A stretch of 64,000 nt of DNA from Gigantopelta aegis (GCF_016097555.1 NC_054711.1:30280570-30344569), one strand, 5' to 3'; positions 40,887-51,944 are shown, numbered from the stretch's first letter. A program made the numbers and translations. Notes: generated from the sequence alone by a model not told the origin.

Positions 40887-41270
40887 AAGAAAGAAATGTT
40901 TTATTTAACGACGCACTCAACACATTTTATTTACGGTTATATGGCGTCAGACATATGGCTAAGGACCACACAGATTTTGAGAGGAAACCCGCTGTCGCCA
41001 CTACATGGGCTACTCTTTCCGATTAGTAGCAAGGGATCTTTTATTTGCGCTTCCCACAGGCAGGATAGCACAAACCATGGCCTATGTTGAACCAGTTATG
41101 GATCACTGGTCGGTGCAAGTGGTTTACACCTACCCACTGAGCTTTGCGGAGCGCTCACTCAGGGTTTGGAGTCGGTATCTGGATTAAAAATCCCATGCCT
41201 CGACTAGGATCCGAACCCAGTACCTACCAGCCTGTAGACCGATGGCCCACCACGACGCCACCGAGGCCGG
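40887..41270 (-). mobile_element. SINE-1 copy with 14-bp target duplication
   Basis: TGCATTCAGTAAGA occurs at 40873-40886 and 41271-41284. Between them is a complete reversed SINE-1 ending ACGCCACCGAGGCCGG. Confidence 0.92.
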
Positions 41271-41298
41271 TGCATTCAGTAAGATTCCAGGGCACAAA

Positions 41299-41690
41299 TT
41301 AAAGGGACATTCCTGAGTTTGATGCAACTTTTAAGATGTTATCAACTAACAGGTATTTTTTAACGATTGTAATTACATATCAAATAATTTTTTCTGCACA
41401 AAATATTAGTGGCTGTATATTAAACGTGTTTCTGATCGTTCTAATATTTATACTAGGTTAAATTTCATTTTATTTCCTAAAATATAGCTTTTTTTGTACG
41501 TACGAAATTATTTGAAGACAAAATCTAGGTTGGGCTACTTACAAATATTAAGACGACCAGAAACACACTGAATATACAAACATTGACATTCTAAAGAAGA
41601 AAATATATTTAATATGTAAGTTTAATCGTAGAAATATTTTATTAGTCGGAAACATGTTACAATGCAGCAAACTCAGGAATGTCCCTTTAA
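41299..41690. mobile_element. Family M MITE, complete
   Basis: TTAA-AGGGACATTCCTGAG to CTCAGGAATGTCCCT-TTAA; centre TTTTGTACGTACGAAA. Confidence 0.88.
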
Positions 41691-42236
41691 CTTTAATAAT
41701 AAGTTTCATTGTGCATAAAACTTATTCTTACTTCTTTTCTTTCGCATTTTTAAGGAAATTTGTTTTAAGTGTACTTCCTTAACAAGAAGTTGTTGTGTCA
41801 ACGATCGAGCATGCACAGACATTACAAAATACCAGGAAGTAAAATAATACGGTTTTCGATTTCGTACGGTTTTCGATAATTGACGATATGTGAACTTCTG
41901 TATGTGTATCGTCGCTTTTTAGTTTGATATCACCAATGTAGTCTGATCGTACTTTGAAATAGCAATGTAATGTAAACGATGTGAAGTGCAATGACAAGGT
42001 AAGATACTTAGAACTAATTGTCTACGTAGCCAAAATGTCATTTTGCTGACTTTCGCTGAAAGAACATGTTTTGTTTTGTTTCTTGTTTATTTGGACGATC
42101 GCTTGCCATGTACCTTTTTAGATAGTATTACTAATATAATAAATTTTGAATACAATATTTACACATTTTCAAATTTTGTTCATTAGGGCCGAGTTTTTTT
42201 AACTAAAATATCATGCAGTTTGTTTTCTTATGCACT
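41691..42236. other. No gene seen
   Basis: AT-rich unique-looking DNA. Confidence 0.4.
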
Positions 42237-42247
42237 CTTTATATTTG

Positions 42248-42634
42248 ACCGGCCTCGGTGGCGTCGTGGCAGGCCATCGGTCTACAGGCTGGTAGGTACT
42301 GGGTTCGGATCCCAGTCGAGGCATGGAATTTTTAATCCAGATACCGACTCCAAACCCTGAGTGAGTGCTCCGCAAGGCTCAATGGGTAGGTGTAAACCAC
42401 TTGCACCGACCAGTGATCCATAACTGGTTCAACAAAGGCCATGGTTTGTGCTATCCTGCCTGTGGGAAGCGCAAATAAAAGATCCCTTGCTGCCTGTCGT
42501 AAAAGAGTAGCCTATGTGGCGACAGCGGGTTTCCTCTAAAAAAAATCTGTGTGGTCCTTAACCATATGTCTGACGCCATATAACCGTAAATAAAATGTGT
42601 TGAGTGCGTCGTTAAATAAAACACTTCTTTCTTT
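42248..42634 (+). mobile_element. SINE-1 copy with 11-bp target duplication
   Basis: CTTTATATTTG occurs at 42237-42247 and 42635-42645. The copy is full length from ACCGGCCTCGGTGGCGTCGT to the (CTTT)n tail. Confidence 0.9.
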
Positions 42635-42645
42635 CTTTATATTTG

Positions 42646-43154
42646 TTTGTTTATTATTTGTTTGTTTTTCTTGCTTTTCGATCTGGGTGTTTTACTTTGA
42701 GTTTTTCTTTTTATTTCTTATTTCTTCTTCTTATTATTATTGTCTTGTTTTTTTTTTTGTGTGTGTTTGTTTGTTGGTGGTGTTTTTTTAGAGTTGGTGG
42801 GGGAGTTGTTTGGTATTTTTGGGTGGAGGTTTAATTAAGATGGTAATTTCATAGTGTATTCTCGAATACAAAGTCGTAATGAGTGAAAACCAAATGTTCA
42901 GTTCGTGAAAATATTCTTTTCATACAGCAGAAAATCATAAGAATTACATCACTATTTAATAACAGTCAACTACTGATTTTGTTTCGTTTTACATCAAAAG
43001 TAAATTTAATGCAAGATTTTCAATAATGTTTTATAAAATTGAAATAGCCTTTATTGGAAATGAAAACACATGTAATGTCATCTCGTGATATTTAACTAAA
43101 CATTGGTGAAAGCTTTTGTCTGGTGTTGTCTTTCTTTTATAATGAAGTTCTCCT
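42646..43154. other. T-rich low complexity, no gene seen
   Basis: Poly-T and (TTG/TTA) rich to about 42830, then unique AT-rich DNA. Confidence 0.5.
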
Positions 43155-43546
43155 TTAAAGGAACATTCCTGATTTTGCTGCATTGTAAGATGTTTCCGAC
43201 TAATAAAATATTTCTACGATTAAACTTACATATTAAATACATTTTCTTGTTTAGAGTAACAGTGTCTGTACATTCAATGTGTTTCTGGTCGTCTTAATAT
43301 TTCTAAGTAGCCCAAAATGGATTTTGTCGTCAAATAATTTCGTACGTATGGAAAAAACATATTTTAGGAAATAAAATTAAATTTAACCTAGTACAAATAT
43401 TACAACGATCAGAAACACTTTTAATATACAGCCACACTATATTTTATGCAGGAAAATATATTTGATATGTTATTACGGTCGTTAAAAAGTCTATGTTAGT
43501 CGACAACATCTTACAAATTGCAGCAAACTCAGGAATGTCCCTTTAA
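43155..43546. mobile_element. Family M MITE, complete
   Basis: TTAA-AGGAACATTCCTGAT to CTCAGGAATGTCCCT-TTAA, with centre TTTCGTACGTATGG. Confidence 0.87.
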
Positions 43547-43849
43547 TTTGTACACATGAAAACTGTCCATGCAAAAATATAACACAGAAATCACTATTAA
43601 TCGTAAATCACCCCCAAGGGCACCCTGAAGTGTTATCATTTGTAATAACGTTTTTCAATTTCATATCCAGCATTTCGCTCACAAATAAAGGTGTTATCTG
43701 TAGAAACAGGTGTGTTTTATCAATATTTGTTATCAGCAACTGCATCAGGGTGACAAATGATGCATATAATTTCCATTTGAAATGTACAGAGTATGATTTA
43801 GCTCAATCGTAAAATGCACACGCAGAATACAATAGGCTATATAATCAGT

Positions 43850-44012
43850 GCTTTCTTCCCAGCCCAGTGATAATGCTCTCACCTGAGGCGCGGTCGGTCT
43901 AGGATCAATCCATGCCGGTGGGTCTATTGGGCGAATTGTCACGACTGGTATATCAAAGGCCGTCGTGTGTTCGATCCTGTCTGTGGGATAGTGCACATAA
44001 AAAAGTGCTCGT
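43850..44012 (+). mobile_element. SINE-2 copy with internal deletion
   Basis: The head (CAGCCCAGTGATAATGCTCT; GGATCAATCC) joins the core; the section between GTGCACATAAAA and CGTTAAACAAAA is deleted. Confidence 0.75.
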
Positions 44013-44022
44013 TAAACAAAAA

Positions 44023-44338
44023 AGGGGCCGGACGTATCCCAGTGATAAAGTGCTCACTTGATGCGCGATTGGTCTAGGATCGATCCCTATCGGTGAGACC
44101 CATTGGGCTATTTCTCGTTTCATCCAGTGGACCAAGATTGGTATATCAAAGGTCATGGTATGTGCTATCCTGTCTGTGGGATGGTGCATATAAAAGATCT
44201 CTTGCTACTAATGGAAAAAATGTAGCGGGTTTCCTCTCTAAGACTAATTGTCAGAATTATTAAATGTTTGACATCCAATAGTTGATTATTAATTAGTCGA
44301 TGTGCTTCAGTGGTATCGTTACACAAAACAAACTTCTT
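44023..44338 (+). mobile_element. SINE-2 copy
   Basis: Complete copy immediately after another SINE-2: GGGGCCGGACGTATCCCAGT to GTGGTATCGTTACACAAAAC. Confidence 0.85.
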
Positions 44339-44389
44339 GTTTTCTGATGTATGTCAATACACACACACACAAAATTAAATTTCTCCAAC

Positions 44390-44690
44390 GGCCTTTGTTA
44401 CATGCTATAACGAGAATTTGCCCAATGGTTCCATCGGTAGGCATCGATCGCGCATCAGGCGAATGTGTTACCATTGGTTCCCAGAAGTGAATGGATACAT
44501 TTGAATGTTTATCATTTTAACCAGTGTATCACACTGGTATAGTATAGATCGTGGCCAGTGCTATCCAATAGTGGAAATGCTAAAAAAAAAGATCCCTTGC
44601 TGCTAAGCGATACACGAAACGTATCAGGCTGGGGTGGGTTTTGTCTCTCTTGTGACCAAAACTATTTCTATGAAAAGGTTATAAAGTTGA
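44390..44690. mobile_element. Two SINE fragments in opposite orientation
   Basis: 44390-44490 is a reversed SINE-2 head and core (GGCATCGATCGCGCATCAGG). 44520-44690 is a forward core and tail (AAAGATCCCTTGCTGCTAAG). Confidence 0.6.
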
Positions 44691-44691
44691 A

Positions 44692-45200
44692 CCCCGTTAA
44701 TCCGGATTCCAGTTATCCAGAAACCCTGTTATTCCGGACTCCCGTTATCCAGAAAACCCGTTAATCCGGATTCCAGTTATTCAAAAACTATGTTATTCCG
44801 GACTCCAGTTATTCAGAAACCCTGTTAATCCGGAATCCAGTTATCAAGTAACCCTGTCAATCCGGATTCCAGTTATTCAAACCCCCTGTTAATCCGGACT
44901 CCAGTTATTCAGAAACCCCGTTAATCGGGACTCCAGTTATCCAGAAACCCCGTTAATACGGATTCAAGTTATTCAGAAACCCCGTTAATCCGGATACCAG
45001 TTATCCAGAAACCCCGTTAATCCGGATTCAAGTTATCCAGAAACCCCGTTAATCCGGATTCAAGTTATTCAGAAACACCGTTAATCCGGACGCCAATTGT
45101 CCAGCAACCCCGTTAATCCGGATTGCAGTTATCCAGAAACCCCGTTAATCTGGATTCAAGTTATTAAAAAACCCACCTAAAGGACAGTTATATAATAAAA
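44692..45200. repeat. 32-bp minisatellite, about 15 copies
   Basis: The unit is CCCCGTTAATCCGGATTCCAG then TTATCCAGAAA. Each unit has the self-complementary TCCGGA. The first unit (GTTGAACCCCGTTAATCCGG) looks like the terminal sequence of pogo/Tigger-type transposons, so the array may have grown from one. Confidence 0.9.
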
Positions 45201-45757
45201 CAAAAGAGCCAGTCTATAAATGTATTCAGTTATTCGGATATTCAGCTTCCGGATCCGGACATGTAGTTTCAAGTCGTCAATACACAAAAATCAGTTCTCA
45301 AAGTCTAACTAAAATTAGTAACATCCTCTTGCCCGGGTACTTCATTGAACACAGGCAGATAGATACAATTACAAAAAATATATAAAAAAAATAGATTTGA
45401 CTATTCTAAACCATTTATATTTAACTGATCCCCCCCCCCCCCCAACCCACCCCCCAATTTTTTTTTTTTAATAATAATAATTATTATTATTTTTATTTTT
45501 ATTATTATTATTATTATTATTATTAATAATTAATTAATTACAGTTGTTGATGATTTAATTAATTAATTAATTAAAGTTGTTGATGATAACTTTGACTAAA
45601 ATCTTTGACTATTACGAAATTTTGTTGTTAACTTACACACTATTTAGAATCTTTTGCTTAAAGTATACATCCATTATACTCGGAAGTGTCTCTGGTCGTC
45701 CTAGGTGATTTTAGCACCTCAAAATGGGGTTTTCTTTCTGCGAAATTGAGCAATACG
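45201..45757. other. AT-rich low complexity, no gene seen
   Basis: C tracts at about 45430, (TTA)n and (TTAA)n at 45465-45575. A short dispersed motif TCTCTGGTCGTCCTAGGTG near 45690 resembles one near 48800. Confidence 0.5.
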
Positions 45758-46078
45758 TGGGGGCTGGACGTAGCCCAGTGGTAACGCGCTCGCTCGATGC
45801 GCGGTTGTTCTGGGATCGATCCGCGTCGGTGGGCCCATTGGGCTATTTCTCGTTCCAGCCAGTGCACCACGACTGGTATATCAAATACAGTGGTACGTAC
45901 TGCCCTGTCTGTCGGATGGTGCATATAAAAGATCCCTTGCTGCTAATCGAAAAGAGTAGCACATGAAGTGGCGACAGTGGGTTTTTCCCTTCAATATCTG
46001 TGTGGTCCTTAACCATATGTCTGATGCCATATAACTGTAAATAAAATGTGTTGAGTGCGTCGTTAAATAAAAGAGTTC
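45758..46078 (+). mobile_element. Chimeric SINE: SINE-2 head, SINE-1 tail
   Basis: GGGGGCTGGACGTAGCCCAG starts the copy. The junction lies in the AAAGATCCCTTGCTGCTAAT shared by both families and the tail ends CGTCGTTAAATAAAAG. Confidence 0.85.
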
Positions 46079-46382
46079 CTTCTTTCTTTCGCAAGGGTCT
46101 CTTCGCACCCATTCCAGCCGACTAGCATACAGATGTTGCTAAATATTGTGTACAAAGATGAATTCTATAAATACAACCATAACGGAGGCCGCCATATTTG
46201 CAGAGGCTGGGTATATATTCTAATCTTCCAAAACTATACGTAGCTCCCTATTTTTCTTTTTGGCGGACCGTTCAAAATAATTATTGCGCCTAATTTTCTT
46301 CACAAAAACTGCGCACCCTTTCTCTTTGGCTTTATCCTACGGGACATTACAAATTCCATAGCACCATACCACCCTCCGCCTG
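46079..46382. other. No gene seen
   Basis: Unique-looking DNA. Confidence 0.4.
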
Positions 46383-46563
46383 TTACCGGCCCCGGTCGGA
46401 CTGCTGGTGCTCCCTTGCGCCTGCTAGTGCAGGCGGTCCCCCTCCAAACCACCCCTCCCCTTTCCTGTCCTGGACGGAGGAGCCGGCCGAGACCGGCACC
46501 TATGCCCAGGACAGGTGTGCCCTACAACATTTTGCTCTGAATATGCACGTTAAACACTCTGAC
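46383..46563 (+). mobile_element. SINE-C-like fragment with two-hairpin 3' end
   Basis: A GC-rich body with C tracts leads to hairpin 1 (CCTGTCCTGG 46464 / CCAGGACAGG 46515) and hairpin 2 (TGTGC 46516 / GCACG 46549), then TTAAACACTCTGACC. Confidence 0.6.
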
Positions 46564-46637
46564 CTAACCTGATATATTCTCTGCTAATGAGGGCTGGCTG
46601 TGCATACGGCGGTTATACATTGGAAGACAAGACCAGT

Positions 46638-46845
46638 GTAAAGCTCTATCCCAACCGGCCGCGAGCGACGCGAGCGATGCGAGTGATTATTTTAGAAATC
46701 ATTGATATCCATTGCCGCATCCCAACTGCACGCGCGCGACGCGATAGATTTACTTGTCGCGTCGCGCGCGTGCGGTTAGGATGCGGCAATTGAAATAAAT
46801 GATGTATAAAATAATCGCTCGCGGCCGATTAGGATACAGTTTAAG
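46638..46845. repeat. 208-bp GC-rich palindromic element
   Basis: The outer arms TATCCCAACCGGCCGCGAGCGA / TCGCTCGCGGCCGATTAGGATA and inner arms ATTGCCGCATCCCAACTGCA / TGCGGTTAGGATGCGGCAAT meet in a GCGCGCGACGCG/CGCGTCGCGCGC stem. The CpG density contrasts with the AT-rich surroundings. Confidence 0.88.
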
Positions 46846-46983
46846 GCCAATATACCTTATCAAAAATTTCCCTTTCAAAGACAAAATAAAAAGGATTAAA
46901 GGACACGACCATGTCCAACCCAGCTGGTACTGGTACTGTTGGGATAACTTCATGCACAATTTAAATTCACCACTAAATAATTA

Positions 46984-47345
46984 AAGGAAGGAAGAAAGGA
47001 AATGTTTATTTAACGACGCACTCAAGACATTTTAGTTACGTTTATATGGAAGAAAGGAAATATTTATTTAACGACGCACTCAAAAGACATTTTAGTTACG
47101 TTTATATGGAAGAAAGAAAATGTTTTAATTAACGACGCACTCAATGCATTTAGTTACGTTTAAATGGAATGAAGGGGTTGTTTTATTTAATGACGCACTC
47201 AACACATTTTAGTTAACTTTATATGGAAGGAAGGAAATGTTTTATTAACGACGTACTCCACGCATTTTATTTACGTTTATATGGAAGGAAAGAAATGTTT
47301 TATTTAACGACGCACTCAACACATTTTAGCTACGTTTATATGCAA
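46984..47345. repeat. About six tandem copies of a SINE 3' end (60-64 bp)
   Basis: GGAAATGTTTATTTAACGAC through GTTACGTTTATAT repeats at about 46985, 47049, 47110, 47165, 47225 and 47284, leading into the SINE at 47345. Confidence 0.9.
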
Positions 47346-47620
47346 GGAAGGAAATGTTTTATTTAACGACGCACTCAACACATTTTAGTTACGGCTATAT
47401 GACGTTGGACATATGGTTAAGAGCCATACAGATACTGAGAGAGGAAACCCGTTGTCGCCACTTCATGGGCTACTCTTTTTCGATTAGCAGCAAGGGATCG
47501 TGTATATGCACCATCCCATAGACATGAGAGTACATACCGCTGTCTTTGTGAGAAATAGCCCAATGGGCCCAGCGACGGGAATCGATCCTAGATCGATCGT
47601 GCATAAGTCGAGCTAACCAT
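47345..47620 (-). mobile_element. SINE (SINE-1 tail, SINE-2 head)
   Basis: ATTTAACGACGCACTCAACA begins and GGGAATCGATCCTAGATCGA ends the copy, in reverse. Its 3' end is the unit amplified in the array just before it. Confidence 0.8.
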
Positions 47621-47730
47621 CCCCCACCCCCACCCACCCCACCCAACAATTGAATTCTCAACTATAAAATGAATTAACATTGTTTTAAAAAATCAAACGG
47701 TGCGGACCACTCTGTGTTTGGACTTATTTT

Positions 47731-47905
47731 CGTGCTTATATCCAATTCCTGGACACACACATCAGCTATCTATAGGTTAGTTGGTAGTTGGTTAGTGGTT
47801 TGTGAAAGAGAAGAGGGTGTAGTGGCCGTACACCTACCGACTGAGCTCTTAAGAACTCGCTCGGGATTTTTGTTCGGGCAGTAGCCGTTAGACAGTCCAC
47901 ATATT
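47731..47905 (-). mobile_element. SINE-C fragment
   Basis: CGTGCTTATATCCAATT is followed directly by CCTGGACACACACATCAGC, showing loss of one side of hairpins 1 and 2; the body AGAGGGTGTAGTGGCC follows. Confidence 0.7.
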
Positions 47906-47939
47906 GCTTAAAATAACTGCTGCCATAAACAGTTATGTT

Positions 47940-48200
47940 TTTTTATTTATTTAACGACACCACTCGAGTACATTGATTTATTAATTATCGGCTATTGGAT
48001 GTCAAACATTTGGTAATTCTGACACGTAGTCATTAGAGGAAATCCGCTACATTTTCCCTAATGCAATAAGGGATCTTTTATATGCACCATCACAGACAGG
48101 ACAGCACATACCTCGCATACCACGATATTTGATATACCAGTCGTGGTGCACTGGCTGGACAGAGAAATAACCTAATGGGTCTACCGACGGGGAAGTCCAT
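47940..48200 (-). mobile_element. SINE-2 copy, head partly missing
   Basis: ATTTAACGACACCACTCGAG to CAGTCGTGGTGCACTGGCTG and CTACCGACGGGG in reverse. Confidence 0.8.
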
Positions 48201-48779
48201 ATTAAACTACACAAACTCAAATCAAGATTGCTCAAGGAACGCAATCTTGTTAACTATTTAAATAGTTTTGAAGATATTTTTATGTTTTCATTAATTTGAG
48301 GAAATTGGGAACATGTATGCCTCAGTTGTTGGCTTTTTTGTTCTTTTGTTTATTTTTGCTTATTTGTTTGTTTGGGGTTTTTTTTGGGTTTTTTGTTTTA
48401 TTGTTTGGGTGGGGGTTTTTTTTTTTTGAGTGAGTTGTTTTGAGGGCTTTTGGGGGACATTTTTTGGTGGGTGTATTTTTTAAAATTTATTTATTTAGGT
48501 TTTGTTTGTTTGTTTGTTTGTTTCTTTCTTTCTTTCTTTCTTTCTTTCTTTATTTACACAAACCCATCTGTCAGCAGTATTTGTTCTTATAGGTGGGTTG
48601 TTGTTTTTTGGGGGGGTTTGGGGGGGGTGGGGGGTGTTTTGGTGTTGTTGTTTTTTTTGGGGGGGTGGATTGTTGGTGTTTGTTGTTGTTATTCTGTTTG
48701 TTTTGGGTTTTTTTGTTTTGTTTTTTTTGTTTTATAATTCAACTCAGACATTACTTAAATTTTATAGTTTAAATTAACC
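48201..48779. repeat. G/T-rich low-complexity block
   Basis: Poly-T, (TTTG)n, (TTTC)n and G runs between about 48330 and 48740; no gene. Confidence 0.9.
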
Positions 48780-49369
48780 ATTTCCGTACATCCGAAGTAT
48801 TTCTGGTCGTCCAGGTGTTTCTAATACCATGAAATGCATTTATCATATATTTAAAAACGCACGTACCTCTGGGAAGTAACGAAAGTGTATTTGTAAAGGA
48901 TATTTCTCCATCACAACGTCACAGGCTCTTGTTTCACTCTATTGTAACTTTATCCAGATGTTTTGCACGTTTGTAGATTAACCTACATGCCAATCACTCA
49001 CCCATCACTGATTCCATCATTTGGCGCGGATCCATCAAGATCGAGAAATAATGTTTCGACTGGTAGCATTATTTTTCGATAAATAATTGAATTCTCAAAG
49101 ACGAAGTACCTGTGATCGATACCACGAAGGCAGGATTATGGCGATGAAAGCTTAAAACAAACACACTTCATTTGCGTGAGATAGCGAGATGGCAAGAGTA
49201 AATACAGAGAATACAGGAAATAGTAATACGAAATAGTCACATTACGTAAATAGTCAACAGACGCGACAAAGACAGGTGCGCTGTTCATTGGCCGGATATA
49301 CACGCACAGAGACACAATGGATGCATTTATTATGACGTCACTTTTCAACAGAAGGCCACGGTTAAATGC
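48780..49369. other. No gene seen
   Basis: Unique-looking DNA; the open frame at 49136-49438 on the minus strand has no recognisable motif. Confidence 0.4.
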
Positions 49370-49690
49370 GACGTTGAAACATCTGTTGTTGCTGGAACTG
49401 GTTTTAACTGCTACGTACGACAATACAAGTGTTTCCACGATGAGTTATTGCTTGTTTGTTTTTTTTACACCGAAGATGCCTTAGACATGAAACATTTGTT
49501 TTCGCTGGCGCTGGTTTTAACTACTACGTATGACTATACCAATGTTTTCACCGTGAATCATTGTTTATTTGTGACACCGAAGATAACTTAGACGTATGAA
49601 TGTACGACGTTGAGACATTAGGTTGTTGCTGACACTGAAAGTAACTACTACGTATACAATCTGGACGATATAACTATTAACTTATGCCAA
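49370..49690. repeat. Degenerate tandem repeat, about 125 bp x 3
   Basis: GTTGAAACATCTGTTGTTGC with GGTTTTAACTGCTACGTACG recurs near 49375, 49490 and 49610; a related piece is near 50975. Confidence 0.7.
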
Positions 49691-50712
49691 AAACGTTCCT
49701 CTGGACAAGACAGAATCCAAAGGAGGTTTTGACAAGGTCATTAGTGCTTTCTAGGACCATACATATTTCCTTATCCGTCTTTGTGGAATTGTCACTTCCA
49801 AAACTGGTTTGGCAAATCTCAAGTGCAGCAGACCTAGACCAGTGAATATATTTTCGTATCTGTGCACAAGACAGATTCAAAAGAATGTTTTGACAAAGTC
49901 GTTAATGTTCCTATGAATCTTTATGAATTCTACCCCCAAGACTTGTTTGACAAATGTCAATCTACAGGAGATATAGCTCAATGGCCATTAACACAGTTTT
50001 TATTGGAATAACATCAACCGTTTATCTCAAGACAGATTCCAAAGGAATTATGTTCCCTAGACTTGTAAGAAAACTCTCAACATACAGGAGATAGAGCTCA
50101 GTATGCATTTACACCGTTTGTATTTGGATGCCATCAAATGTATATTTGCACAAGACAAATTCCAAAGGATGTTTTGACAAGGTTATTACTGTTCTGATGA
50201 ATTGTTAGGACTTTACTCCCAAGACTGACTTAACAAATCTTAGCCCACAGGAGATAGTTTTCAGTGGACAGTTAAAGTTTGTATTGGGATGTCTTTAACA
50301 GTATTTCTGTACAAGATAGATCCCAAAGGAGGCGTTGACAAGGTAGTTAATGTTCTCATGAAACTTTAGGAATTCTGCACCCAAGACTTGTTTGGACATT
50401 ACGACAGTTTGTATTGGGATTGCATCAACCGTATATCTGCGAAAGATATATTCCAAATGACCAGGTTATTACTATCCGTATGAAACTTTAAGATTTTACT
50501 CCCAAGACTTGTTTGTTTGAGAAATCTCAACCTAGATGAGACAGAGGTCAATGAATATTTACACAGTTTGTGTTGGGATGCCATCAACTGTATATCTGCT
50601 CAAGACAGATTCCAAAGAATGTTTGACAAGGTCATTAATGTTGCCATAAATCTTTAGGACTTTTACCTCCAAGACGTCATTGAAAAATCTCAATCTGCAG
50701 AACACAGAGCAC
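49691..50712. repeat. Degenerate tandem repeat, about 160 bp x 7
   Basis: CAAGACAGATTCCAAAGGA with TTTTGACAAGGTCATTAATG recurs near 49706, 49866, 50030, 50150, 50310, 50440 and 50600. The array ends 400 bases before the GPCR gene 3 start. Confidence 0.85.
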
Positions 50713-51110
50713 AAATGCTATTTCGACAGCTGTGTTGGGATATCATCGGTCGTAACTCTACACGTGATAGAGTCCAAAAGATGTCAGGACAAAATTGTGA
50801 CTGCTCCTCCAGTAAATCCCAGTCAAGTACTTCGTCTATAGATGGACAGCCTCTTCTCAGGACGTTACATCCTCCCAGTTGTTATGGGTTGTTTTCACTG
50901 GCCATCCGATTAACCGCTCATGTGATTACAATCTATACTTCGTCGAATAGGAGGAGTGCCTTTGCACTTGCTATTGAGACCGATGTTGAAACTCTCTCTC
51001 TCGTTCTCGCAGACACTGAAGTTAACCACTGTAGGAATAAGCCATGTCGAAAGACGATGGATATACAGCTTTGAAACGGGATATCAGTGGAAATTGAATG
51101 AATGAAAATC
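50713..51110 (+). other. Upstream flank of GPCR gene 3
   Basis: This must hold the promoter or 5' UTR of the receptor. I see no clear TATA box. The 119-codon open frame at 50715-51074 lacks recognisable features and I do not call it a gene. Confidence 0.35.
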
Positions 51111-51690
51111 ATGGAATCGAGTACCAGTGAATATAATATTACGACTTCCAGCGAATTCACTTCAAATTCGTGCGAATATTCAAACACTACGACACAATCA
51201 AACACTGCGATAACACTTGAAGACTTTCTCGAGTACCAGATCTCAGTGCAAATCCACCTTTATTACCTTCCGGTACTACTATTCATCGGGATTCCCGGAA
51301 ACGCCATTACGTTCGTCGTGTTGGTATTTTCCTCCTTCCGTAAGAGCACCACCTCTATGTACCTGGCGGTGATCTCTGTCCTGGACACTCTTATATTGCT
51401 GGTCAGTGCGTTTTGGTACGCGAACCGTGAGGTATCGCAGTTGGACCTCATCAACGACGTCACCTGCAAACTCGTCTTCGTAGTCTTCTACTTCTCTATC
51501 CACTACAACGTCCTCCTGGTGGTGGCTGTGACGGTGGAGAGGTTCATCGTGGTCGTGTTCCCGCTGAAGGCGCAGTTGTGGATCTCCATGAGGAGGACTG
51601 TCGTCGTGATCGTCTGCTGCGGAGTCTTCTCGTTTGGTCTCAATCTGTGTCACGTATTCATCAGGACGGCGAAGGTGTCGAGAACGACGG
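51111..51690 (+). CDS. Class A GPCR gene 3, exon 1 (TM1-TM4)
   Basis: A plasma-membrane peptide-receptor-like GPCR; the ligand is unknown. I choose the ATG at 51111 (MESSTSEYN) over 51102 because it matches the starts of both paralogs. The ectodomain has N-I-T and N-T-T glycosylation sites; ITLEDFLEYQISVQIHLYYL precedes TM1 (about 52-74, GIPGNAITFV). TM2 (about 84-104) has YLAVISVLDTLILL with Asp92; Cys119 starts TM3, which ends VTVERFIVVVFP (E-R-F at 143-145); TM4 spans about 162-182. The exon ends ...RTT-G at donor GTGAGT (51691), the same place and phase as genes 1 and 2. Confidence 0.92.
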
Positions 51691-51780
51691 GTGAGTGATA
51701 GCAGTCATTGTTATATAACATTTAGTGAAATATCCTAAAATATCAGTGAAATAAAAGTGTTATTAATCACTCGGTGACAA

Positions 51781-51829
51781 TAACACATTTTAGAGTGAAC
51801 ATTTCACTATTTCACTCTAAAATGTGTTA
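51781..51829. repeat. Perfect 19-bp hairpin in GPCR gene 3 intron
   Basis: TAACACATTTTAGAGTGAA pairs with TTCACTCTAAAATGTGTTA across an 11-base loop, 90 bases after the splice donor. Confidence 0.9.
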
Positions 51830-51944
51830 ACGTCACTGCAGAAAGTGTTATCTTCATTGTCAGAAAGCCGGAACTATTTTACTGCTGGCATTTTAAAAAT
51901 AAATGTAAATTTACAAATGTTATATAATAAATAGAAAAATGTTT

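Noticed and set aside
50715-51074. 119-codon open frame upstream of GPCR gene 3
   Set aside because: It overlaps a degenerate tandem repeat and has no domain or composition typical of a protein; more likely 5' flank.
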